Shown here: in pieces, positions 33,641 to 44,600 of the stretch
Layout: every line of letters begins with the position of its first letter
Numbering within the stretch: position 1 is the first letter of the stretch
DNA from: Saposhnikovia divaricata
Lineage: Eukaryota; Streptophyta; Magnoliopsida; Apiales; Apiaceae
Direction: 5' to 3'
Assembly: GCA_036435485.1 (NCBI GenBank)
Contig: CM071599.1
Coordinates: 207,985,178-208,049,177 of the forward strand
DNA length: 64,000 nt
Notes under the pieces: generated by a model
What the model saw: the letters and a program-made list of their open reading frames with translations, nothing else
What the model was told of the DNA's origin: nothing
Database searches by the model: none
Translations under genes and position numbers: made by a program

Positions 33641-34137
33641 TGTTGTGGAATAAAAACTAGTTTACGATTTGTAATTAATGCTAGGGTGGTTGAGCTTCGA
33701 GCTTTAACGGCTGTTCTTGTGTTCGTGGCTGAATCTGCCTTCACAAGATGCCTACGTACTTTGATGAATATCAAAGATCAAGCCAAAAACGTCGTTCTGA
33801 GATGAGGGGTCTGGCCCTTTAAATAGGCTGCAGGAGCCTTAGAATTATGGTAGGAGTCAGAGACTTGGTAGAAAAGTCTTTGAGGAAGGTTCTAGATCTA
33901 TTCCTTGTAGGAATCAGTTTCCATATTGAATTGGATGCCTTGATGGATAAGTCTGGTGGAAATAATATCCTTATCCAACTCTTATTGCTGAGCTGTTTAT
34001 TTCCCCCAATATTAATTACGAAATTAATATTATAATTGGGGTTTTGGGCCTAGCTGGTGGGCCCCACGTTGGACCATTCTTGGCCTAATTAATGCCACAT
34101 TAAATGTGTCTTTAGGGCTTATTTTCAGCCCATATCA
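33641..34137 (-). repeat. 5' LTR of the Tat element
   Basis: 497 bp, with about 6 differences from 11383-11879. A TATA-like TATTTAAA (minus strand, 33818-33825) lies in the expected place. Right flank CCACC is the target duplication. Confidence 0.93.
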
Positions 34138-34600
34138 CCACCCAAAGGTAAAAATACAGAATGGCAAAAACAATAGTAACCAACTAAAAATATAATCAAC
34201 ACTCCAAAAGGAGTGTTGATCCAATCTTCAGTTATCTCAAAATCCGTCTGTCCACCAGCTCTCCTTAATCCCAGTTTGTCACCAACATTTACTTCAAAGA
34301 AACTTTCACTCCAAAAAAATATATCAGGTGCGATCTTCAAAATACTCAACCCAATCAATAGGGACACAAAGGGACCAAAGAAGGGCCTCGTTAAAAACCC
34401 ACAAGAGCAAAACCCTTTGGGAAAAAAACTCAAGTGGGAAAAGAGTGCCCTCCATGAAACCCAACATCATTGAAACACAGAAAGCTCCCTGAAACAAAAA
34501 ATAAGACATTCTATAAACTTCCGCTTCTTCCTCCATCCATCATCTCTTCGCATGTAAGCTGCTTCCTGCAAAATTAAACTCAAAACCAAACATTACTCTA
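34138..34600 (-). mobile_element. Upstream part of the LINE/SINE-like element split by Tat
   Basis: Continues the element whose tail is at 11202-11382. On the minus strand it contains CCCAAAGGGTTTTG and GTGGGTTTTTAACGAGGCCC, shared with the insertion at 39949-40348. Its 5' end and target duplication could not be found; the right limit given is approximate. Confidence 0.6.
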
Positions 34601-36130
34601 GCCAAAAGGAGTATCCCTTTGGCTAGATACCTTAATCCACTAACACTAATTCGTCAACAGATATAATTCGCCAACTGACGACAGATAACCACCACCTATA
34701 TAAGGTCCAAAAGCCGACAAATTTGGTACACCCAATAATGGTACAATAGCCAAATAATTATTCAAAATATAATTAATAAAGGAATTAGTTAATCAATTAT
34801 CAATAACTAAGAGAGTCAATTAATCAAAAAAACATTTAATTAAGGAAAACAAATAAATAAAAGATTATAATATGAGTTATAAGATTTAAAAAGATGTCAA
34901 TTTAATTACATTTAAACAACCAAAAAATTCTTTAAAACTTAAAATACATAATGTGTATATATGAATACTAGAATCCTTCCCATCCAACATAATATACATT
35001 AGTTAAAAAAGATATAAATCAGATGTGAAAGATATTGAAGGCCAATAATTATCATCTTAAACTAAAACTAATAATAAAATTAAAAGTAATCCCTACTTTT
35101 AATTAAAAAATAAATATGAGCCTATATAACTTAAACTCAATAAAATTCTTAACACAAAAAAGTATTATTACATAAATTAATAATAACCAAAACTTAGCTA
35201 ATAAATATGCCAATTTTAAAAATACCAATAATAGCACATATTAAATATTAATAACATAACTGAATAATTAAATTTTAAAATAAATTGAGGAATAAACCAG
35301 CCATCAAAATAGCACATAATTACCTATTAAATGTCCAAAAACTATGCCATCAATCATTGCCACTCATAAATGGTACAAAAACTTAAAATACTTTTAAAAA
35401 TAAAAAGTCATCAATCATTAATCATAACACCTTCCACATAATTAAGCACATTCAAATACTATCAATCATTAATTAATAATATAACTGAAAAATCATTATC
35501 TAATGAATTATAATTAATGCAAATAATAACTCAAACAACTAATCAATCAACACAATCCCAGAAAAGGTAACTAAGGAAAAATGATAACAACGGACATTAA
35601 AACTTGAAACATAAATTTAGCACTAACATTAAAACATTCAAATTAAAATATACTCATTGATTTGTGCAGGAATATAATCCATGACCTTAATCACAATAAT
35701 GACATTAAAAGACTAATTATAATATCAGTTATAAGATTTAAAAAGATGTCAAATTAATTACATTTAAACAACCAAAAAATTCTTTAAACTGGAAACAAAT
35801 TCGAAACAAATTCTTTAAACTGCAAATTTACAGGACTTCAAAACAACCAGAAATCAGACTCAACCAGGATACACTAAAACTCTCGAAAAAAACACAGCAA
35901 ACTGGAATCTGCATAATTAAACTTCAGTGATAAAAATGAAATTAAAAGCAAATGAAGAGGCTGGGTTTAGAAAGTAACTGAGTTGTGTATGTTAATAGAA
36001 AGAATGAGGGGATGGGTCAGTTCTGCAGTGAACAAAATAATACTATATGAATTCAAAACCTCGCCGGAAGTCTCCATCATTTACCATTAACGTTCATTAA
36101 TTCACTCACCAATAACAAACACTACTATAC
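34601..36130. other. AT-rich intergenic stretch, no gene seen
   Basis: Very AT-rich. One local repetition was noticed: a block around 34870-34940 (ATATGAGTTATAAGATTTAA...) recurs near 35720-35790. No terminal repeats or coding region found. Confidence 0.5.
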
Positions 36131-36188
36131 ACACATATTACATACAACTATAAACACACAACAAACTACACCTGTTTTAACACATTTG

Positions 36189-36191
<3 letters not shown>

Positions 36192-36221
<30 letters not shown>
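36192..36221. repeat. (GA)n microsatellite in a 5'UTR position
   Basis: About 15 GA units end 5 bases before the ATG at 36226. GA or CT tracts are frequent in plant 5'UTRs and core promoters. Confidence 0.9.
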
Positions 36222-36225
<4 letters not shown>

Positions 36226-36495
36226 ATGGAATCACCGACGGCGGATGACTTGAGAACACCAAGAGTCACCATTCGATCATCATTGATCGATTCAATCAAA
36301 GCGTGCACATTCGCCGGAGCGCAAATTCCAAAGGAACAACTCGGATCTAAGATCTCCATGCCTCAACACCTGCGTTTCGCAATTCGTCACGCCGTTCGCT
36401 ACAAAAATGTCGATGCCGGAATGTCTCATTTTCGCGACGACGTCGTCGTTGATTCGTCGTTGATTCAATCAAACCGTAGATATTACTCTTGTTAG
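36226..36495 (+). pseudogene. Diacylglycerol kinase-like first exon, truncated
   Basis: 89 codons from ATG 36226 to TAG 36493-36495. The segment IPKEQLGSKISMPQHLRFAI resembles the N-terminal region of plant diacylglycerol kinases that lies just before the catalytic domain. The following codons match only loosely and end in a stop. No catalytic GGDGT motif is found anywhere downstream in the window, so only a first exon or a 5' fragment is present. Full enzymes of this family (about 490 residues) convert diacylglycerol to phosphatidic acid. The (GA)n leader before the ATG suggests the original promoter side came along. Identification rests on remembered family pattern and needs a search. Confidence 0.6.
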
Positions 36496-36631
36496 ATGAA
36501 GGGAAGGATTTGTATGGTTAAAACATGCGGTAAGAAGCATGCAGTACATTGAACAGACTTTTAAATATACTAGTAATCACCTGACTAAGAATAGATTGAC
36601 TTTAATTCTTTTTTTTTTTAATCTAATTGGA

Positions 36632-36753
36632 ATACGCATTTGCCAAATGCGTGTTCACCGGATACGCATTTGGCAAATGCGTATCCCAACTAGATTTAAA
36701 AAAATATATACACAAATGCGTATTCTAGATACCCATTTGCCATTCGGCAAATG
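36632..36753. repeat. Palindromic CAAATGCGTATC repeats, locus 2
   Basis: Four inverted repeats: ACGCATTTG-C-CAAATGCGT (36634-36652), GATACGCATTTG/CAAATGCGTATC with a 1-nt centre (36661-36685), an imperfect one at 36713-36739 and CATTTGCC-ATTC-GGCAAATG (36734-36753). Related to 11139-11191. Confidence 0.8.
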
Positions 36754-37178
36754 CGTATCCCGTCGGGTAATTTTGTGCACTTGTTCAGAAACGGGTATTT
36801 TCATCATTTTTCTTCAAAAACAGTCATTTTTGTCATTTTTTCTATCAAATCATGCCTGGAAAATATTTTAATCAATCAAAATTTAGATTGGAAAATATTT
36901 TAATCAATCAAAATTTAGATTCAATAGGCTGGAATTTTGCAGTGAGATATGCAAGAAAACGAAATTTAGCCATCATTTTGGTTAATTATATAACGTACAA
37001 AATAATAAATATATAATAGACCATCAAATTGCAATTTAATGAAAAAAAATGTTATCGTCCCGTAACATTCAAAATATTAGTAAACAAAAAGGCGGGGAAA
37101 CAAAAAGAAAAAAAACACACTCTATATATCTCTCTCTCCCCACAGCCCGCTCCACTCCTCTCTGTGCATCTCCGTAAG

Positions 37179-37179
<1 letters not shown>

Positions 37180-37217
<38 letters not shown>
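37180..37217. repeat. (CT)n microsatellite in the 5'UTR of the HMG-like gene
   Basis: About 18 CT units follow a pyrimidine-rich leader (CTCTCTCCCCACAG...). Next comes a likely 5'UTR intron whose acceptor is GTTATTGCAG at 37451-37460. Confidence 0.9.
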
Positions 37218-37219
<2 letters not shown>

Positions 37220-37220
37220 G

Positions 37221-38050
37221 CACTTGGCCTGTTTTTTTATCTTATTCAAGGAAGGGTTTGTATCTTATTGAATGATAACTTAAACCAGCCTAATTGTACT
37301 TAGTTGTGTCTTACTGTCTTTAGGGTTTGTACTGGTTTAATTTTCTGTTAGTCCTTTAATATATGTAAATATTGTCGCGTGGTTAACCTTACCATGAAGA
37401 ATATGTTCCTGGGGTCAAACTTTTTGTGGAAAATGCAATGATCCAACCTTGTTATTGCAGAAATTCACCATGGCATCAATGTCTGGAACGTCTGGAACAG
37501 CAACTGAGAAAAATGACATCAAGTAAGTTTTGTTCGATTTTATTTCTTTTGTTAAATTGATCTGAATTTGGTTTGTCAATTGAGAATTTTTCTTTTCTTT
37601 TATTTATTAAGGAAAAGGGGAAAAAGAACCAAGTGTGTCAAGATTGCAGAGCAAGGCAAAAAGAACCAAGTATGGAACCCAATTGTATATCACTTGGACT
37701 GTTTTTTTATCTTATTCAAGGAAGGGTTTGTATCTTATTGAATGATAACTTAAACCAACCTAATTGTACTTAGTTGTTTCTTTAGGGTTTGATTACTGGT
37801 TTAATTTTCTGTTAGTCCTTTAATATATGTAAATATTGTCTTGTGGTTAACTTTACCATGAAGAATATGTTACTGGGGTCAAATTTTTTGTGGAAAATGC
37901 AATGATCCAACCTTGTTATTGCAGCAATTCACCTTGGCATCAATTTCTGGAACGTCTGGAACAGCAACTGAGAAAAACGACACCAAGTAAGTTTTGTTTG
38001 ATTTTATTTCTTTTGTTAAATTGATCTGAATTTGGTTTGTCTGAGACTGT
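37221..38050 (+). repeat. Tandem duplication, 470-bp units, of the HMG-like gene 5' region
   Basis: CACTTGG-CTGTTTTTTTATC occurs at 37221 and 37691, 470 bp apart. Each unit has intron, acceptor and the first coding exon. Only the first has an ATG (37470); the second has TTG at that place, as has the copy at 7485. Confidence 0.85.
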
Positions 38051-38554
38051 TTCTTTTCCTTTTTTTTAATCAAGGAAAAAGAGAAAAAGAACCAGATATG
38101 TCAAGATTGCAGAGGAAGGCGGTTTCAATATGTTCATGTAACCTTTTAACTTCAATTCCTCCCCCCCCCCCCCCCCCCCCCCAATTCAGGCCTTTTATTT
38201 GTAGGCTTTGATTTTATTTTTTGATTATGTTTGATTACAGGATTAAGGACTATCTGGTACGATATTACCAGACTCATCCACGTGCAAACAAAGGATTAGT
38301 AACATGGGAGATAGCAAATGCGAGTTTTATAGCAGGAAATGAAGAATGGTTCAACATGAGTGATAGTGTAAGTTATTTTGCTGAGCCTTAAACTTAGATA
38401 ACGTATTAGATATGCTGTCATCTCAAGTTTCCTCTTATTTATTATTTTTTTTCAGAAAAAAGCTGAGTGGATGGAAGACTATGATAATATGATCGCTGAA
38501 GGAAAGAACGTATACACTGTTCAAAAAGAATACCGTCATCTGTATATACATTAG
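37470..38554 (+). CDS. Small HMG-box-like nuclear protein, four exons
   Basis: Coding exons: 37470-37522, 38075-38137, 38241-38367 and 38456-38554, with GT-AG introns and consistent phases; total 113 residues. The protein begins MASMSGTSGTATEK, has a basic run KKKRKR after the first junction that could act as nuclear signal, then a single domain whose spacing resembles an HMG box (DYLVRYYQTHP, WFNMSDSKKAEWMEDYDN). HMG-box proteins bind DNA and bend it; here the box is diverged and the protein shorter than usual plant HMGB (about 130-180). Splicing from the first tandem copy must skip the second copy's ATG-less exon and the damaged exon 2 at 37612. Alternatively the locus is a pseudogene. No stop or frame change is seen in the chosen exons. 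Confidence 0.55.
38161..38182. repeat. 22-base poly(C) run
   Basis: An uninterrupted run of 22 C in intron 2 of the HMG-like gene. Unusual in this AT-rich sequence; its exact length may be a sequencing or assembly estimate. Confidence 0.85.
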
Positions 38555-39942
38555 TATAGACAGTTTGATAGGCCCATTTGCTTAACTACTTGAGCTTGTG
38601 TGCTAGTTTCTGACTAGTACAACTTGTTTGGTATGTAATAATTCTGAGACTGGGTTACTTCTGGTATCTCTGGATTCCTACAGTTGCAACTGTTGGAATT
38701 TTAAATATGGTGGATGTTTTACTTATTAATGCAAGAACATTTGAATTTGTGATCATTATTCTCTTGCATTTGATACTTAAATTCTAGGACAGCACACTAA
38801 TACTACCGGGTTGGTTATGGTATTAAATGATATGTGCTTGATGGACGATGATCATATGTATGTGATGATCATATGTATTGCCCATTGATGATAGCTTTAA
38901 AAGTGTTAAAATCCTACCAAACAGAAGATAATTCCCCAGTGTATGGTTATGGCATGTGTGCTGGATAGTTGGCAGAATGGCAGGAAATAGCTTGAGTAAT
39001 AATCCAGTGATAGCTTTTAAAGCCCCTGTTTCCATGATTAAGTAAAGCATTAAATATATTTGGTGTATGGTTTTGCCATGTGTACTAGATAGTTGGATCA
39101 CTTGCATATATTTATGGTATGATTACTGTTAGTTTCAATTGATACTTATCATCTGCAGATCATTCCAACACAGCCACCAAATTGATACTTATTCATATCT
39201 AATAAGACTGACTGCATGCAGTATGTGGATTAGTTCAACTCTTCAAGCATGCAATCTATTTCAACTAGCATTACTCGAGTAATTAGCATGGCTAAAGTCT
39301 AAACATACATGTTAATTACCAAAGGACATACATGCTAACATACATACTATATTTTCAAAAGTATAAAGTGTGGTGATCTGGCCAGTTGTGTGCATCCTAT
39401 TTTCTGTGGCTTTTGACTTAAAGGTACACATGAAAGAAAGAGGATCTTGTATTAAGAGCTAAATTAGCTAAACGTATGGGCCATAATTAATATGAGAGCT
39501 CATTTTGTCACTCCAGTGAAGTCAGATGTTTAATTCTTGAGGGATGTACTCTAACCGGCCATACCAGCTACCGCAACATATTTAGCTCTATTGTATCTAG
39601 GCTTGGCCACGACATCTACAAGTACATCTCTATTCTTTGGTGGAAGTTCATATAAGAAAAATATGCATGGTAAACACAACTGCTCAGATAAGTACACCCT
39701 TTGAGGGAATCCTGGAAATAAAGATATAGTAATCTGATGTTCTCATACATTGCTTATATTTAAGATTGTTTGTACTCGATAACATTGTTCAGACTTCAGA
39801 TGGTGATATGATTTGTTGTTGTTATTCCTGCAATCATCCCAATATGTATATTGCTGTCGTCAGCTAGTACTAAAATTCAAACTTATTCCGCCGAAATTTG
39901 GGCTTTTACCCTTTTTATATGATTCGTTTTTTCAGTTAACTA
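38555..39942. other. Intergenic stretch after the HMG-like gene
   Basis: No coding region or terminal repeat supported. It probably begins with the gene's 3'UTR. Confidence 0.4.
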
Positions 39943-39948
39943 ACATGC

Positions 39949-40348
39949 TCCCAAAGGGTTTTTACTCTAGTGGGTTTTTAACGAGGCCCTAGAGTGGGTT
40001 TGATCAGATTGGCACATTTTTTCTTCTTAAGATGATTGACGGAATAATTGGGATTTTGTGGTTTCGGGGCTGTCTCTTTTGAAGATCGGCCATGTTTATT
40101 TCTTGGAGTTTAATCTTGTAGTTTTGTTTTCATTTTTCCTTTCATGTATTCGTTTTTTGTTTTGTAATTACCGTTCGGGTGACTTTCTTCTCAGACATTA
40201 AAGTTCTATTGTCTAAACGTTCGGAGGCAACATGTGTGTCTTTCGGTTAGATGATAAAGTTTCTTGAATGAAAGAACACCTTCTTATGAATATTATACTC
40301 GTTGCAATTCATCTATGGAATAGATAGATACTTGTGACAAAAAAAAAA
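39949..40348 (+). mobile_element. 400-bp LINE/SINE-like insertion with ACATGC duplication
   Basis: Flanked by ACATGC at 39943-39948 and 40349-40354, with a poly(A) tail at 40337-40348 after CTTGTGAC. It shares AACGAGGCCC and GTTCTATTGTCTAAACG with the element split at 11202/34138. No ORF. Confidence 0.75.
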
Positions 40349-40527
40349 ACATGCCAAAGCTCGTTATCCCCATCAATGTTTTGAAGTATACCAAAGGCTA
40401 ACGGGCATCTGTCTTCTGCATGTTCCTTTTTATACTGAAATACTGACTTAAAAAAAAACTGTTTTTTCTTCCATATCTATATGTTTAAAGTATCTTCTTC
40501 TTGTTGATCTTTAAAAATTAATTTTCA

Positions 40528-40632
40528 GGAAAGGTATGTAGCAATATAGTTGGTAGTGCTTACACTATTGCTCATGAAGTACTACGACGTAGTTGCGGAA
40601 TGGAGATTGATATCTGGAGCTCCATTTTGGGC
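40528..40632 (+). pseudogene. Calcium-dependent protein kinase-like exon fragment
   Basis: The exon lies between TTTTCAG and GGCAG|GTTAAT. It encodes NIVGSAYTIAHEVLRRSCG followed by MEIDIWS, matching kinase subdomains VIII-IX of plant CDPK-type kinases. The invariant Pro of the A-P-E motif is His here, which would probably destroy activity. No other kinase exons were found nearby, so this is a fragment or decayed gene. Confidence 0.65.
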
Positions 40633-40639
40633 AGGTTAA

Positions 40640-41689
40640 TGAAACATTAGCAGTTCGTTAGGCCTTTCATTTCGATTATCTTGTGTTCAGAACATAATTA
40701 CTCGCACAATCAGGTTAAGGGTTTCATGCTATTTTTGCTTCTGACTAAAAATCCAGGTCGCATTCATCTGTAACATTCCTCTTCACCTATCATGCAATCT
40801 ACAGGGAAGGTCGAAGGTCTTCGGATATATTGAAACTCTTAGAAAAGACTGGGGTGAAGCTTGTAATCCTTTTTCCGATGACCCTGACTAGGCCCTCGTA
40901 GTTTTTTGAGCTAACCTAGGCCCTCATAGTTTTGAGGACATGTAATCCTTTGATCTCTATGTAATTTTTTAAAGATCCGGTATGTTTGCATCCTGTTAAC
41001 ATATGAATATGTTTGAATTATGCATACAAGTTTATACCCAGATTGTTAGTAATTGATTACTTGATTGTAGATATAACTTTTATGTTCATGAGCTTATTTG
41101 CTAATTCGCTTCACCCTGTTTGTGTTACCCATTTACACTATATCGGGTACTTGTCTTCTATAGGTGCATGCTCCCTGAAACGAGAGAGTACACTACATTA
41201 CACAATTGTCAGGCTTCATATAAAGCAATGAGATAGTACATCTCATATGGGAGTACTACACAAGAAAACTGATTAATTATGAACACTCCCATAAAAACAA
41301 CTTGAATACAATAACTTAAATTCCACAAATCGGAAAGATAAACGTAAAATTGGTGCATGCATTGTCCAATCTCAAATATAAGAGAATCCACTCCATTCCA
41401 AAGCTAACATAAGAAAAGATAAAGGCTAAGCTAAAAAGTTGGGGCAACACAAGTAAGCAAAATAGTTAATATCACCCTATAAAAAATTAAAAAAGTGAAC
41501 AAAAAAAATCAGACAATGGATCCTTCTACACTGGACAAAAAATCAATAGAACTATTTGTGCAAGGTAATAAAAGAGGACAACACATTGTCATGCAGAAAC
41601 AGTACAATATGTAGCAAACATATCCACTGCGTAGTTTTGTGGAGCTCTAACGGGTTCCAGAAAACAACTGATCATAGTATGCTTTACAC
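40640..41689. other. Intergenic sequence, end probably PP2A 3'UTR or downstream flank
   Basis: No gene is seen. The last few hundred bases join, without the copia element, directly to 46493 and so to the end of the PP2A gene on the minus strand. Confidence 0.4.
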
Positions 41690-44600
41690 TGTTGCAGTTA
41701 ATCTCAAAGCCTTTACCGTTGGGATTTGATTCAGTCTGTTGCATGATTATAGGTGATTGAATAAATCAGGAGATGTTGGAGTTTGTTTAGGGATCCACCT
41801 CCTTTGATGTAGGCTATTAGTTAGCATTTCAGTTTCTGCATTTCCTTCTTAACTTCTATATATTGCTGTAACATGGTTTCATAATAAAACAGTCGAAATC
41901 TTATTCGAGCTATATTTTTTCTGTTCTTACTGCCATATACATGTGTAACTAGTAACAAGAAGTGGTATCAGAGCTTGAAAGATCTTGACCAACGATCTTC
42001 ACCAACGATGGAGGTGAACAAAGGAAAAGGGAGTTCGTACGGCATGAGTTACCCAACACTTGCCAGAAGCAACTATACGGCTTGGGCCCTCAAAATGAAG
42101 GTCATGATGCAAGCACAAGGGGTATGGAACGCTGTCGAATCCAACGATGCCAAGGCGGCTATAGAAGAGAAGTCTGATAAGGTGGCGTTAGCAATGATAT
42201 ATCAGGGAATTACTGAAGACGTGTTGCTTTCAATTGCCAGCAAGACTACGGCGAAAGACGCTTGGGACGCGATAAAAGTATTGTGTCAAGGTGCCGATAA
42301 AGCAAAGAGGGCACGGATACAAACTCTGAAGTCGGAGTTTGAAATGTTACATATGAGTGAAACTGAACAGATCGAAACGTTTCAGATAAGAATGAGCGGA
42401 TTGGTCTCCAATATACGTGCTCTGGGTGAAACAGTGGAAGACTCTTATATTGTAAAAAAGCTATTGCGTGCAGTTCCAGCCAGATTCTTACAAATAGCTT
42501 CAACACTTGAACAATTTGGAGACCTGGAGAATATGTCGGTTGAAGAAGCGGTGGGAGCTCTCAAAGCACACGAAGAACGTGTAAAGGGCCCAACAGAAAT
42601 AAAGGAGAACCAACTGATGTTAACCGAGGAAGAGTGGGCGAAGCGTGATGGAGAAGAAAGAAAACTTCTGTTGACTCGTGAGGAGTGGCTGAAGAAAACC
42701 AACGAAAGGAATTCAAAACAAAGGGGACGAGGCAGGTTCGACAAAAGTAACATTAAATGTTTTAACTGCAATATATATGGTCACTTTGCTTCAGATTGTA
42801 AGAAGCCCAGGAGAAATAACCGAGGAATGGTAGAAGCAGAAGCGAATATGACCATAATGGACGATGAACCAGCCCTTCTCCTGGCAAAACACGATAAAAT
42901 AGAATTGCAGCTGTTTTGGAATGCAGAGAAAGCAGCCTCACCAAAGTTGAGTAGAGATGGGGAACATGCAAATGAATCTAATGTTTGGTACCTTGACAAC
43001 GGGGCAAGCAACCATATGACAGGATTCAGAGGAAAGTTTATAGAGCTAGATGAGAATGTCACAGGCCAAGTTCGATTTGGAGACGGCTCTACTGTTCAAA
43101 TTCAAGGCAAAGGTACTGTTCGAATGATGTGCAAGAATGGAGAAGAAAAACGGCTGACAGAGGTATACTACATTCCTAGATTACGAAATAATATCATCTC
43201 TCTAGGACAGATGTCCGAGGACGGCTACAAGGTGGAGCTTAGAGGAGAATTCTTGAGAGTCTACGATGAACAAGAACGACTCTTGATGAAGGTAAAACGA
43301 TCCCAAAATCGCCTCTATAAACTTATAATAGAGACTAATATGCAGGGGTGTTTAATGACCAAGGCGGAGGAACTCTCAAAGACTTGGCATGCCCGTCTGG
43401 GACATGTCAACTACCAGGCTTTGGCTCTCATGTCGAATCACCGAATGGTGGAAGGAATGCCCAAGGTAATCAAGCCAAATGCAATCTGTGATGGGTGTCT
43501 AATGGGGAAACAAACCAGGAAACCTTTTCCTAGCAAAGCCAATTATAGTGCAAAAAGGGTGCTTGAATTAGTTCACGGTGATCTATGCGGTCCAATTCAA
43601 CCAACTACAACCTCAGGATGCAGGTACTTCTTTCTTTTGGTCGATGATTTCAGCAGGTACATGTGGGTATATTTTCTTAGAAACAAGAGTGAAGCCCTTC
43701 AAATTTTTAAAAATTTTCGAGCATTGGTTGAAGATGGAGAAAAGAAAAAGATCAAGGTATTCAGAACTGACAGAGGAGGCGAATTCAACTCCATCGAATT
43801 CAAGGAGTACTGCGAGGGGGCCGGAATCGAACGAAATCTCACAACACCCTACACCCCTCAACAAAACGGGGTGGTTGAGCGTCGCAATAGGACTGTGGTT
43901 GAGATGACAAGAACCAGCTTGAAAGAGATGCAGTTGCCAGCAAAATTATGGGTTGAAGCTGTCCGAAATGCAGTTTACATTCTTAATAGACTCCCCACAA
44001 GGGCTCTAACTCAACAGACACCGTACGAAGCTTGGGCGAAAAGGAAACCAGACATCAGCCATGTTCGTGTATTCGGGTGCTTGGCTCATATGAAGACTCC
44101 AAGTATCCACAACACAAAGCTAGATGATCGTAGCAAAAGGGTAATAAATCTGGGTAGAGAGCCTGGAACAAAAGGATACAGACTATATGATCCAGTTGAA
44201 CAACGAGTGCATGTCAGCCGAGACGTAATTTTTGAAGAAACAAAACAATGGCCCTGGTGTGTAGTGACAGAGACCAATGACAGTCAAGAACTCTTTACAG
44301 TGCCAGACATGGAGGACATTGAAGAAACGATCAGAACTGATACAAATGATAATGATAATGGGGGCGACTCTCAGAAGACTACTCCAATGTCACGAGTCTA
44401 TGTAAGCAATGACAACAGTGGAGGCAATAGAGATAGCAGTAGTAGCGGCTCCCAGACAAACACGCCGAGTTCAAAAGGGTTTGTGTCAAGACTTGACTAT
44501 GAGACAGACACTCCAAGCTCCCAAGGGTCCGTGTCTAGGATTGATTCAAGTAACTACGATGATAGCACGCCACCAAAGAAATTTAGGTTGATCAGTGAAG

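Larger units (their letters stand above)
11383..34137 (-). mobile_element. Tat-lineage Ty3/gypsy retrotransposon with two nested insertions
   Basis: Bounded by two 497-bp LTRs (11383-11879 and 33641-34137) and the 5-bp duplication CCACC (11378-11382 and 34138-34142). It reads leftward. Order: 5' LTR, primer site, gag, protease, RT, RNase H, second RNase H, integrase, an antisense spliced gene, a GC-rich repeat, a 91-bp tandem array, polypurine tract, 3' LTR. The double RNase H, antisense ORF and repeat-bearing 3' region are known marks of the Tat clade. Without the nested copia (12406-20218) and SIRE-like derivative (26519-30615) it is about 10.8 kb. The LTRs differ at about 6 positions by eye. 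Coding regions carry several lesions, so it is not autonomous. Confidence 0.92.

Noticed and set aside
34125..34433. Hydrophobic minus-strand frame next to the Tat 5' LTR
   Set aside because: It overlaps the LTR end and the LINE-like noncoding sequence shared with 39949-40348.
41690..41957. Copia LTR ending in canonical CA
   Set aside because: With that end the flanks AGATA and TACAC do not match; ending at AAGA gives a perfect TACAC duplication.
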